Shown here: in pieces, positions 1-6,356 of the stretch
Position numbering within the stretch: position 1 is the first letter of the stretch
Layout: each line of letters begins with the position of its first letter
DNA from: an uncultured Ardenticatenia bacterium
GTDB lineage: Bacteria; Chloroflexota; Anaerolineae; Promineifilales; Promineifilaceae
Reading direction: 5' to 3'
Length of the DNA stretch: 10,783 nucleotides
Assembly (NCBI GenBank): GCA_937858165.1
Contig: CALLZA010000402.1
Location: forward strand, 1-10,783
Program-made: the position numbers and the translations under genes
The notes under the pieces: generated by a model
What the model was told of the DNA's origin: nothing
The model's input: only the letters and a program-made list of their open reading frames with translations
Databases searched by the model: none

Positions 1-102
1 CATTTTTTTTGTTTGTTTTTGTTTTTTTTTTTAATGATGCGGCGACCACCGAGATCCACACTAGATCGCGCGTCGGCAGCGTCAGATGTGTATAAGAGAC
101 AG
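1..102. other. Illumina Nextera adapter and poly-T artefact
   Basis: This is not genomic sequence. Bases 1-32 are almost pure T, resembling the poly-T spacer of flow-cell oligos. Bases 33-60 match the P5 adapter with a few mismatches. An index-like 8-mer TAGATCGC (known as i5 index 501) follows, then the Nextera read-1 sequence, and the Tn5 mosaic end AGATGTGTATAAGAGACAG is exact at 84-102. Translation of this stretch gives the peptide SAASDVYKRQ, a familiar contaminant in protein databases. The biological insert starts at 103. Confidence 0.97.
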
Positions 103-464
103 CCCAGGGCGCGACCGAAGAAGAAGTCGCGCAGGTTGGGCCCGCGCGCCGGGCGGGCAGCGGGTAGCGGGTGGCGGGTGGCGAGTGGCGGCGCGACCGA
201 TGCCGGGCGCTCGGCGGCGACCGGCTGCGGCGCGGTCTCGTCGGCAATGCGTGCCATAAGACGCGACTTCACCGCCGGATCGGGCGCGACTGGCTCCAGC
301 CTGGCGGCGAAAGCGGCCACGGCGTCCTGGGCGGCCAGCAGGCGCGCGCCGGCAGCCGGATTGGCGGCTATGTAGCTCTCGACCTCGGCCCGTTCGTCAT
401 CCGTCAGGGCATCGAGGGCGTAGAACGGGAAGAGTTCCTCTTCGATTCGGTCGTTACGCTCCAT
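103..464 (-). CDS. Anti-sigma factor, RskA/ChrR-like, C-terminus missing
   Basis: The reading frame starts at ATG 464 and stays open for 120 residues until the adapter junction at 103, so the 3' part is lost at the contig edge. The N-terminus has the acidic helix and EELFPFYALDALTDDERAEV-like motif (about residues 8-27) followed by a helix containing AANPAAGARLL. This is the sigma-binding N-terminal signature of anti-sigma-K (RskA) type proteins. An Ala/Pro-rich linker follows (about residues 75-110). The expected transmembrane helix and outer C-terminal domain would lie beyond the contig. Only three bases (465-467) separate the start from the sigma factor stop, so the two are translationally coupled. 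A possible GTG start at 467 is also in frame. I see no HxxxCxxC zinc motif in the visible part. Its inferred role is to hold the upstream-encoded ECF sigma factor inactive at the membrane until a signal arrives. The product name rests on the motif and the operon position. Confidence 0.8.
154..188. repeat. Five-unit heptanucleotide tandem repeat
   Basis: Five consecutive 7-base units follow the pattern CGGGTRG (two are identical CGGGTGG; the outer ones differ by one or two bases). The array lies inside the linker-coding part of the anti-sigma gene. Because 7 is not a multiple of 3, every added or lost unit shifts the reading frame. Three units give seven residues, seen as an Ala-Thr-Arg-His-Pro-Leu-Pro type stretch. 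Confidence 0.75.
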
Positions 465-467
465 CAC

Positions 468-1064
468 TCATTCGTTCCCCGACGCGCCCAGCTTGGCGCG
501 CAAGGCTTGCAGCCCCAACCGGGCGCGGGTGTGAACTGTCCCCAACGGGGTCCCGGTCACGCGGGCGATCTCTTGGCGGGTCAGGCCGCCGAAGTAAGCC
601 AACTCCAGCACGCGCTGCTGCTCGGCCGATAGCTCGCTGAGCGCGCCGCGCAGTTGCGCGGCGGCGATGGCCTGTTCGGCCGCGCCGGGCACGTCATCAT
701 CGGGCGCGACAGCCAGCTCCAGCCGGCGCGCCTCCGTCTCATCACGGGCCGCCGCCGGGCGCACGCTCTGTCGCCGCAGCACGTCCAGTGCCTGCCGCCG
801 GGCGATGCTAAACAGCCAGGCGCGCAACGGCCCCTTGGTGGGGTCGAACGTCGCCGCCTGGGTCCAGAGCCGCCAGAACGACTCTTGTAGTACTTCTTCG
901 CCCACGGCGCGGTCGCCGACAATCTTGACGACAACGCCCAACACCACTGCGGCGTGGCGATCATAGAGCAGCCCGAACGCGGCCGAATCGCGCACCGCGA
1001 TGCGGGCCATTAGTTGTTCGTCGCTCAGTTCCATCGCCTGTTGATTGCTTTCCGTCATGGGCAT
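468..1064 (-). CDS. ECF RNA polymerase sigma factor, SigK-like
   Basis: The protein is 198 residues from ATG 1064 (196 from the second ATG at 1058), a normal ECF length. Region sigma-2 lies at about residues 28-90, with the core-binding and -10 reading helices (FGLLYDRHAAVVLGV, then EEVLQESFWRLW, then PLRAWLFSIARRQALDVLRR). Region sigma-4 is a C-terminal helix-turn-helix (LSAEQQRVLELAYFGGLTRQ through GTPLGTVHTRARLGLQALR). A reading frame upstream of 1064 continues to 1364, but that part is antisense to the glycine-zipper gene and has no sigma-factor similarity, so it is excluded. There is no clear Shine-Dalgarno sequence before 1064 or 1058. A -10-like TATACA ends 6 bases before ATG 1064, so a leaderless transcript is possible. 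The partner is the anti-sigma factor encoded immediately downstream. ECF factors with RskA-like partners usually respond to redox or envelope signals; the signal here cannot be read from the sequence. Confidence 0.9.
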   Translation of the reverse strand: MPMTESNQQAMELSDEQLMARIAVRDSAAFGLLYDRHAAVVLGVVVKIVGDRAVGEEVLQESFWRLWTQAATFDPTKGPLRAWLFSIARRQALDVLRRQSVRPAAARDETEARRLELAVAPDDDVPGAAEQAIAAAQLRGALSELSAEQQRVLELAYFGGLTRQEIARVTGTPLGTVHTRARLGLQALRAKLGASGNE

Positions 1065-1194
1065 AGGCGATGTATACTCATGCGTCCGGCCGCCAACGAG
1101 CGGTCTTATCCTAGTATACGCACGCCATCGCCACTTGAATCTTAACCGTTTTGAGCCAACTGTAAAGCGCGGCTGTGGCGCGTATGGAGTCGCT
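1065..1194. promoter_or_regulatory. Divergent intergenic region with two GTATAC sites
   Basis: This 130-base stretch separates the sigma factor gene (-) from the glycine-zipper gene (+). Two identical palindromic hexamers GTATAC lie at 1072-1077 and 1114-1119, exactly 42 bases apart (four helical turns). Each contains a -10-like hexamer. On the minus strand these are TATACA (1076-1071), which would give a near-leaderless sigma mRNA, and TATACT (1118-1113). No convincing -35 is seen for either. For the plus-strand gene, a Shine-Dalgarno GGAG sits at 1186-1189, five bases before ATG 1195. The equal spacing could suit a dimeric regulator, but that is inference. Confidence 0.35.
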
Positions 1195-1374
1195 ATGAGC
1201 GAGAAGAAGCCGGAAGAGCCAAAGCCAGGTGGCCAGTACATGGGCGCGGGGATTGCCCTGGGCATGAGCCTGGGAATTGTATTCGGGTTGTTGATGGACA
1301 ACCTGGCCATGGGCGTCGCCATTGGTGCGGGGCTGGGCGTGGTGTTGGGCGCGATTATGAGCAACCGCGGCTAG
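1195..1374 (+). CDS. Small glycine-zipper membrane protein, 59 residues
   Basis: The start at ATG 1195 is chosen because a GGAG Shine-Dalgarno lies five bases upstream; a longer in-frame reading from 1045 would overlap the divergent sigma gene. The first 14 residues are charged and Pro/Lys-rich (MSEKKPEEPKPGGQ). Two hydrophobic helices follow, at about residues 16-33 and 37-55. Both are full of GxxxG-like spacing (GAGIALGMSLGIVFG and GVAIGAGLGVVLGAIM) and are separated by a short MDN turn. The halves resemble each other, suggesting an internal duplication. Glycine-zipper helices pack tightly in membranes and often form oligomers. Similar two-helix short proteins of unknown function occur widely in environmental bacteria. 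The position opposite a sigma/anti-sigma pair may mean shared control of an envelope function, which is inference only. Confidence 0.8.
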   Translation: MSEKKPEEPKPGGQYMGAGIALGMSLGIVFGLLMDNLAMGVAIGAGLGVVLGAIMSNRG

Positions 1375-1408
1375 GCAGGCCCGGCAGGGCAGTCGCATAT
1401 AGAAAGCG

Positions 1409-1500
1409 TGGCAGGTTGATGACGCCGATTGGGCTGATTCTCGCCGATCAGAAAGAGCCTCTCAGGGACAATCGGTGTCATGTGCGTCATCAGCGTGCCA
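1409..1500. other. Foldable intergenic segment with nested inverted repeats
   Basis: The 206 bases between the glycine-zipper gene and the phosphatase gene contain no gene that I can see. Within them, 1409-1423 pairs with 1486-1500 (13 of 15 positions, plus one G-U), 1425-1431 pairs perfectly with 1469-1475, and CTGAT 1434-1438 pairs with ATCAG 1447-1451. A ten-base bulge (1476-1485) sits on the right side. The right arm is followed by a T-rich stretch (1501-1510). It could act as a terminator for the glycine-zipper gene, or it could be a decayed palindromic repeat or a structured RNA. The sequence does not decide among these. Confidence 0.45.
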
Positions 1501-1580
1501 TTTCTTATCTGCGCTCAAACCGCGCGTGATAGCGGCTTTCGTGGTAAAGTTGCCCCACTATCACCACGGAAGGGAAGCCA

Positions 1581-2246
1581 ATGCACCTTTATCTTATTCG
1601 CCACGGACAGAGTTATGTCAATTTGAAGGAGTGGGACGGCGGTAATCAGGACACCGCCCTGACCGAGTTGGGCCACCGGCAGGCGGCCGCCCTGGGCGCG
1701 TGGATGCCGACCGAGATCATCACCGTCGACGCCCTCTACGCCAGCACCATGCAGCGGGCACAGGAGACGGCCGCCTACGTCAGCCAGGCGTACGGCGTGC
1801 CCATCACCAACGACGACCGCCTGCGCGAGATCGGCAACAACCGCGCCGACCACCTGCCGTGGCCGAGCGACGACCTGCCGGAGTACAGTGACTACTGGGG
1901 CAGCGAGCGGCCGTTCCACTCGGTGACGCCGACACGCGAGGGGGGCGAGAGTCTGATGCACTTTCGCACCCGCATCGGCGCGTTCATTGAGGACATGTTG
2001 GAGCATCACCGCGACCAGGTCGTCGTTGCCGTCTGTCACGGCGGGGTCATCGAGTTGACCTTCGACCACATCTTCAATATCGGCCCCTGGCGGCGCTGCG
2101 AGGTGTGGTGCAAGAACACCGGCATCACCCGTTTTGAGTACGTCGAGCACCCGCGCCGCGAGATGTGGCGGCTGCACTACCACAGCCGGGCGGAGCACTT
2201 GCATGGGATTGAGTCGGCCAGCGCGTCACTAACACTTCAGGAGTGA
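1581..2246 (+). CDS. Histidine phosphatase superfamily (phosphoglycerate mutase-like) protein
   Basis: The protein is 221 residues and starts at ATG 1581 behind a purine-rich Shine-Dalgarno (GGAAGGGAAG). The N-terminal LIRHGQS motif carries the phospho-accepting His8 with Arg7. Arg59 ([10 protein letters not shown]), Glu83 (LREIG) and the second catalytic His153 (AVCHGG) complete the active-site set of branch-1 histidine phosphatases. These enzymes remove phosphate from small molecules, or move it within them, through a phosphohistidine intermediate in the cytoplasm. The exact substrate cannot be read. Lack of the longer insert typical of glycolytic dPGM favours a phosphatase over a mutase. 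It is followed after 78 bases by an MFS exporter on the same strand, with no evidence that the two act together. Confidence 0.9.
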   Translation: MHLYLIRHGQSYVNLKEWDGGNQDTALTELGHRQAAALGAWMPTEIITVDALYASTMQRAQETAAYVSQAYGVPITNDDRLREIGNNRADHLPWPSDDLPEYSDYWGSERPFHSVTPTREGGESLMHFRTRIGAFIEDMLEHHRDQVVVAVCHGGVIELTFDHIFNIGPWRRCEVWCKNTGITRFEYVEHPRREMWRLHYHSRAEHLHGIESASASLTLQE

Positions 2247-2275
2247 CGAGATGCGAGATACGAGTTAAGAGTAGA
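2241..2275. repeat. Degenerate heptamer array (GAGNNNN) at gene end
   Basis: Five consecutive 7-base units all begin with GAG. The first contains the phosphatase stop codon; the rest lie in the 78-base gap before the MFS gene. The last four positions vary from unit to unit. The period matches the arrays at 154-188 and 9434-9468, although the unit sequence differs. Confidence 0.5.
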
Positions 2276-2324
2276 GTCTGCCCGGGGCGGACGGCGGTAA
2301 CATCTGTTTACGAGTAGGTTATCT

Positions 2325-3761
2325 TTGGCACAAATACATAGCGAAACGACACCGGTCATCGACTACAGCCGTAAGTGGCTGGTGCTGTCGGCCGTGGCGA
2401 TGGGCATCTTTCTGGCGACGATCGACGGCAGCATTGTCAACGTCGCCCTGCCCACGCTGAGCGCGGCGCTAGGCGCGGACTTCGCCACAGTGCAGTGGGT
2501 GGTGCTGTCCTACCTGTTGACCATCACGACGCTGCTGGCCGTCGTCGGACGGCTGGCCGACATGTACGGCCGCAAGCGCCTCTACAACTCCGGCTTCGTC
2601 GTCTTTACCGTCGGCTCGCTGTTGTGCGGCTTGTCGCCGTCAGTCGGCTGGCTCATCGGCTTTCGCGTGCTGCAAGGCATCGGCGCGGCGCTGATCCTGG
2701 CGCTCGGTCTGGCGCTGGTGACTGAGGCGTTCCCGCCGCAGGAGCGAGGGCGCGCCCTGGGCATTGCCGGGTCCATCGTCTCCATCGGCATCGTCACCGG
2801 GCCGACGCTTGGCGGGGTCATCATCGAGAACCTGTCGTGGCACTGGATCTTCTTCGTCAATGTGCCCATCGGCATCGTGGGGACGTATCTCGTCTGGCGC
2901 AACATCCCGGCGACGCGGCCGCCGGGTGGCCAGGCGTTCGACTTTGGCGGCGCGGCGACATTGTGCCTGGGCTTGTTAGGCATCCTGCTGGGGCTGACCA
3001 CCGGGCAGCAGGAGGGGTTCACCAGTCCCCAGGCGTTGGGGCTGTTCGTCTTTGGCATTTTCTTCCTGTTAGCCCTGCTATACATCCAGCGCCGCCACCC
3101 ACAGCCGATTATCGACCCGGTTCTGTTTCGTAACCGGCTGTTCACCGTCAACCTCGTCACCGGTCTGCTGGTCTTCGTCGGTCTGGGGAGCGGCGTGCTC
3201 ATCCCGTTCTATCTGGAAACGGTGCTGGGCTATAGCGTGCAGCAAGTCGGCTTGCTGCTAGCGGTCGTGCCCATCGCCCTGGGCATCGTCTCCCCCATCT
3301 CCGGCGTGCTGTCCGACCGGGTGGGCAGCCGGCCCATCTCCGTTCTGGGTCTGGCGGTGACGCTGCTGGGCTATCTGGCCCTCTCGACGCTCTCCACGGA
3401 GACGACGGCTGTCGGCTTCATGCTGCGCTACGTGCTCGTTGGCGTCGGTGTCGGCCTGTTCCAATCGCCCAACAACAGCGCCATGATGGGCACCGCGCCG
3501 CGCGAGCGGTTGGGCGTGGCGTCGGGCTTGCTGGCGATGACGCGCAATCTGGGGCAGACGGTGGGCATCGCCGTGCTGGGGGCACTGTGGGCGGCGCTGG
3601 TGTTCGGCGCGGCGGGCGGGCCGATGGCCGGCGGGGCGACGGCCGCGCCGCTGGCAGCGCAGGCGGCCGGGCTGGCCGGCGTGTCGCGCATCGTGGCCGG
3701 GTTGGTGGGGGTGGCGCTACTGGTGGCTCTGTGGGCCTGGTGGGGGGAGCGGCGGGCCTAA
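2325..3761 (+). CDS. MFS transporter, DHA2 (EmrB/QacA) drug:proton antiporter family
   Basis: The 478-residue polytopic membrane protein probably begins at TTG 2325; an AGTAGG sequence lies about six bases upstream, and the next ATG falls inside the first membrane helix. Membrane segment 1 carries the DHA2 motif ATIDGSIVNVALPTL, with Asp34. Motif A of the superfamily is GRLADMYGRKR at 75-85. The antiporter motif C appears as GIVTGPTLGGVI, followed by the family's SWHWIFFVNVPIG. Length and motifs fit the 14-helix DHA2 exporters, which expel cationic drugs or antibiotics in exchange for protons. The substrate is unknown. No membrane-fusion partner (EmrA-like) is in the window. The stop codon overlaps the stop of the convergent hepT-like gene (3758-3761), leaving no room for a terminator between them. 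Confidence 0.92.
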   Translation: MAQIHSETTPVIDYSRKWLVLSAVAMGIFLATIDGSIVNVALPTLSAALGADFATVQWVVLSYLLTITTLLAVVGRLADMYGRKRLYNSGFVVFTVGSLLCGLSPSVGWLIGFRVLQGIGAALILALGLALVTEAFPPQERGRALGIAGSIVSIGIVTGPTLGGVIIENLSWHWIFFVNVPIGIVGTYLVWRNIPATRPPGGQAFDFGGAATLCLGLLGILLGLTTGQQEGFTSPQALGLFVFGIFFLLALLYIQRRHPQPIIDPVLFRNRLFTVNLVTGLLVFVGLGSGVLIPFYLETVLGYSVQQVGLLLAVVPIALGIVSPISGVLSDRVGSRPISVLGLAVTLLGYLALSTLSTETTAVGFMLRYVLVGVGVGLFQSPNNSAMMGTAPRERLGVASGLLAMTRNLGQTVGIAVLGALWAALVFGAAGGPMAGGATAAPLAAQAAGLAGVSRIVAGLVGVALLVALWAWWGERRA

Positions 3762-4231
3762 TCGACTGTGCGTAGCTGTCCCAGAAAGCGCTCCACGTCA
3801 GCGAGTAAAAGGGGATGCACCTCGCTTGTTCGCGCTACGTTTTCGAGTACCTCGTCCGGATTCAGTTCCACGCGGTAAGCGTGACGGAAGAAGTGGCGAA
3901 AGCTGCGTAGCCGATGGAGCAACTGCGCTGCGCCAGCCGACATGAAAGGCGGCCGCACGCCGGGTATGTCCAGCGTCATGCGATCGATAAGCTCGCTGTG
4001 CCAACGCGAGACGTCATCGATGTTGTTTTCGAAGGCGGCGGCCACGATGCGTAGCAAGTCCTCGACCGCACTGTAGAAGTTGTTGACGTGGAAAGCCGCG
4101 CCCTCCACTACGACGGCTTCGCCGGCGGCCATGCGGGCCACCCGGTCGGCAATCGTTGCCCGAACCTTGTCGATCAGTTCCAACTGATGGCGCACTTCTG
4201 CTTCGATCAGGCTCGCATCGCGGCTATCCAT
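3758..4231 (-). CDS. hepT: HepT-like HEPN ribonuclease toxin
   Basis: The protein is 157 residues, all-helical in character. It carries the exact HEPN toxin motif RX4HXY (Arg112, His117, Tyr119 in RHFFRHAY). Upstream helices contain FHVNNFYSAVEDLLRIVA and WHSELIDRM, which resemble the HepT-like_2 branch rather than the shorter DUF86 type. In characterised HepT/MntA pairs, HepT is an RNase and MntA silences it by adding AMP to the motif tyrosine (here Tyr119). The start at ATG 4231 lies inside the end of the mntA gene (25-base overlap) and has a good Shine-Dalgarno GAGGGG at 4237-4242, so translation is coupled and the antitoxin is made first. The stop codon overlaps that of the convergent MFS gene. 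The family call is strong; toxicity is inferred from the family. Confidence 0.88.
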   Translation of the reverse strand: MDSRDASLIEAEVRHQLELIDKVRATIADRVARMAAGEAVVVEGAAFHVNNFYSAVEDLLRIVAAAFENNIDDVSRWHSELIDRMTLDIPGVRPPFMSAGAAQLLHRLRSFRHFFRHAYRVELNPDEVLENVARTSEVHPLLLADVERFLGQLRTVD

Positions 4232-4560
4232 CGGATCCCCTCGCGCACGATCTTGTCGGCGAACGGAAGGCTCGCCAGTGGTAAAATATCGATGTCCTGC
4301 CCCAACTGGTGTGAAATCTCGCCGGCCATATCGAAAAAGTCACGGCCGTGCCACACCACGGCGATGTCGATGTCCGACCCGGCCTGGTAACGGCCCGGCT
4401 GGGCCAGTGAGCCGAAAACGTAGGCTTCCGTGACGCCATAGCGCGGCAGCCACTCATCGAGCACGGCCAGCACGCGGGCCAGCGTCGCCTGGCGTCGCTG
4501 CTCCCACTCGGCGCGCCGCTCAGCCCGCGCCCGGTCGAGAACGGAGGTATCGTAGGGCAT
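4207..4560 (-). CDS. mntA: MntA-like nucleotidyltransferase antitoxin
   Basis: The protein is 117 residues from ATG 4560. A longer frame reaches 4635, but it would run through the hairpin and promoter and overlap the protease gene end. The N-terminal 40 residues form a charged helix. The nucleotidyltransferase core follows: VFGSLAQP (Gly50, Ser51), then DID (Asp63, Asp65), and a third acidic position in QDIDIL (Asp91). This fold binds ATP and magnesium and, in HepT/MntA systems, adenylylates the HEPN toxin. The spacing between GS and DxD is 11 residues instead of the usual 10 of the GSX10DXD motif. No Shine-Dalgarno precedes ATG 4560; a TATAAT sits 7 bases upstream, suggesting a leaderless message. 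It overlaps hepT by 25 bases. The next gene upstream on the same strand is the protease-nuclease fusion. Confidence 0.88.
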   Translation of the reverse strand: MPYDTSVLDRARAERRAEWEQRRQATLARVLAVLDEWLPRYGVTEAYVFGSLAQPGRYQAGSDIDIAVVWHGRDFFDMAGEISHQLGQDIDILPLASLPFADKIVREGIRWIAAMRA

Positions 4561-4567
4561 GGTGATC

Positions 4568-4597
4568 ATTATACCAGATGGGGTAAGTGGCTGGTCA
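4568..4597 (-). promoter_or_regulatory. Predicted sigma-70 promoter of the mntA-hepT operon
   Basis: On the minus strand an extended -10, TGGTATAAT, lies with TATAAT at 4573-4568 (a perfect hexamer with TGn in front). A -35-like CTGACC is at 4597-4592, with an 18-base spacer. Only 7 bases separate the hexamer from ATG 4560, so transcription would begin at or beside the A of the start codon. The -35 lies inside the stem-loop at 4585-4624, which could let structure or a bound protein control it. Confidence 0.6.
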
Positions 4598-4624
4598 GTC
4601 GTCAGCAACGACTTGCGGCCACTT
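4585..4624. promoter_or_regulatory. Two-tier stem-loop between protease-nuclease and mntA
   Basis: The outer stem AAGTGGC (4585-4591) pairs with GCCACTT (4618-4624). The inner stem AGTCGT (4597-4602) pairs with ACGACT (4608-4613) around a five-base loop. It begins 7 bases past the stop of the protease-nuclease gene. No T-tract follows on the minus strand, so a classic intrinsic terminator is not supported. It overlaps the predicted -35 of mntA and may be an operator, a processing site or a weak terminator. Confidence 0.5.
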
Positions 4625-4631
4625 CCCACTT

Positions 4632-6356
4632 TCACAGCCGCACGTCCTCTGCGCTGCCAATCACCCTCGCCGGGCCAGCGCTCTCCATATCGGCCAATGG
4701 GTCGAAGTCGCGCAGGCGGCCGAACTCCAGCCCGGTGATGGCCTCAATGCGCGTCACGGCCACCTGATAGGTGCGATACGGCCCGTAGGCAAACTCCAGG
4801 TCTTCGAGCAGGTTCTTCTGCGTCTGCAAGTAGGCCGTGGCCGACAGGCTGCGATCGGGCTTGACCATGACCACCACCTTCCAGAACTCGGCCGGCAGCC
4901 GGTACGCGCCGCGATAGGTCATGTCGTCGGCGCGGAAGACCGGCCCGGTGAAGACCGACACCTTCAGGTCGTGGTTGTCGGCGTTGCTCAAGATGTAGTC
5001 TTCCAGCGCCAGCCAGGTGCGCCGATTGAGCCGGGCGTGCTGCGGGGCGCAGTTGGTGAAGTGAAAGGTGTCCTCATTGGCCGTGGCCGCCGGCCGCCCC
5101 CAGACCGGGTCGGTGCGTCGCACGAGGTGGCCCTGATCGAGTTCGTTGCGGGCGTAGAGGTCAGGCCCGATCTGGTCGTCGCGTGACAGGCGCGGGTCGA
5201 AATACCACACATCGCGGTCGCGGGGGATGCTCTTTATCTGCTTGCCGTCGATGTTGACGGCGGTGAAGTAGGCCATCCGGCGCGATCGGCACATGACGAC
5301 CGAGAAGTGAACGTACTCCAGCACGTTGCCGCGGCCGTCCAGCCTCTGGGCGACGTCAGCCATCTGCGCCGGCGAGAGCGCCGGTAGCTCCACCCGTGGC
5401 CCCAGAAAGCGGGGGTCGTACCCCTTGACCTTGAAGAAGAACTCCAGCGACCGCTCGGCCGTGGCCAACACGCGCGCCGGGCCACCGGCGGGTGCGGTGG
5501 GCGGTGGCGCGGCGAACAGCTCGTCGAGCAGCGCCGACTGCTCGGCGGTGAACCCGCCGCCGGCCGCCGCGGCCTGCAGATGGGCCATGATACTGCTGAT
5601 ACGCACGCCCTCGTTGGCAACGTAGGCGATGCGGTCTTCACCCATGACTGGCGTCCAGACCGCGCCATCGACGGCCAGGACGTTGCCGGCCGCGTCGCGC
5701 TTCTTGACCCCGGCGTGATGGAGGGCGACGACTTGCCACTGGTCGTTAAACACCGGCGCGCCCGACGCGCCGCGGTCGGTGTCGGTGGTGTAGTGGACGA
5801 AGTCGTCGAACACATCGACGACCCGGTTGTTGCGCAGGGCGATCTTCTTGGGCGCGCCGCCGGGGTGCTGGATGACGGCCACGTATTCGCCGACCAGCAC
5901 CTTGCCTTTGGTCTCGCGCAGTGGCAGAAAGCCGAACGCGGCCAGGTCGGTTGGGCTATCGTTGGCTGCCGGGCGGACGGCGACGAGGCTGAAGTCGAGC
6001 GCGGCGTCGGTGGCGAAGAAGCGGTCGGGGTCGAGGCCGAAGACGACCGGGGTGCGCGGCCGGAACTGCTCGTCGTCCTCGAAGTCGAAGTCGATGAGGC
6101 TGCGGCGGGCACTGTCGGCCGTGGGCAGAACGTGATTGTTGGTCAGAAGGAGGCTGGGCGAGACGAGGAAGCCGGTGCCGAACTCGCGCACGTGGCCGCT
6201 CAGATCGCGCACCTGGATGCGGCCGACGGCCCGCCCGGCGCGGCGGCCGAGGTCGAGAAAGTTAACCTCCAGCAGGTCGCTTGTGCCCAGGATGCGTTCC
6301 AGCCCCAGGCCGTCGTCGGGGTGAATCATGTCGCGGCGGGCGTCGAGCCGGGCCAT
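4632..6356 (-). CDS. Trypsin-like protease / DNA-RNA non-specific nuclease fusion
   Basis: The uninterrupted frame from ATG 6356 gives 574 residues. After a lead helix with ERILGTSDLLEVNFLDLGRRA (residues about 20-40), a trypsin-like domain spans about 43-260. Its catalytic triad is His75 (LTNNHV), Asp121 (ALDFSLV) and Ser198 (GASGAPVF). A Pro/Ala linker lies near 285-295. A beta-beta-alpha-metal nuclease of the EndoG/NucA type spans about 345-550: the DRGH motif reads DQGH (407-410, His410 general base), followed by Asn435 (FTNCAPQ), Asn444 and Glu452, the expected metal-site pattern. There is no signal peptide, so it is probably cytoplasmic. Protease-nuclease fusions of this kind are known from bacterial conflict systems, where a sensor or protease event may release or control the nuclease; the trigger here is unknown. 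The likely native start is ATG 6467, but an in-frame TAA interrupts that extension. The mntA-hepT pair follows 71 bases downstream. Confidence 0.88.
   Translation of the reverse strand: MARLDARRDMIHPDDGLGLERILGTSDLLEVNFLDLGRRAGRAVGRIQVRDLSGHVREFGTGFLVSPSLLLTNNHVLPTADSARRSLIDFDFEDDEQFRPRTPVVFGLDPDRFFATDAALDFSLVAVRPAANDSPTDLAAFGFLPLRETKGKVLVGEYVAVIQHPGGAPKKIALRNNRVVDVFDDFVHYTTDTDRGASGAPVFNDQWQVVALHHAGVKKRDAAGNVLAVDGAVWTPVMGEDRIAYVANEGVRISSIMAHLQAAAAGGGFTAEQSALLDELFAAPPPTAPAGGPARVLATAERSLEFFFKVKGYDPRFLGPRVELPALSPAQMADVAQRLDGRGNVLEYVHFSVVMCRSRRMAYFTAVNIDGKQIKSIPRDRDVWYFDPRLSRDDQIGPDLYARNELDQGHLVRRTDPVWGRPAATANEDTFHFTNCAPQHARLNRRTWLALEDYILSNADNHDLKVSVFTGPVFRADDMTYRGAYRLPAEFWKVVVMVKPDRSLSATAYLQTQKNLLEDLEFAYGPYRTYQVAVTRIEAITGLEFGRLRDFDPLADMESAGPARVIGSAEDVRL

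Noticed and set aside
13..375. 120-residue plus-strand ORF
   Set aside because: It starts in poly-T and adapter sequence and continues antisense to the anti-sigma gene.
1065..1364. N-terminal extension of the sigma factor frame
   Set aside because: It runs antisense to the glycine-zipper gene and through the divergent control region, with no sigma-factor similarity.
1526..1564. GTGATAG/CTATCAC inverted repeat before the phosphatase start
   Set aside because: The 7-base arms with a long loop compete with another pairing (1540-1545 with 1563-1568); too weak to call as a regulatory element.
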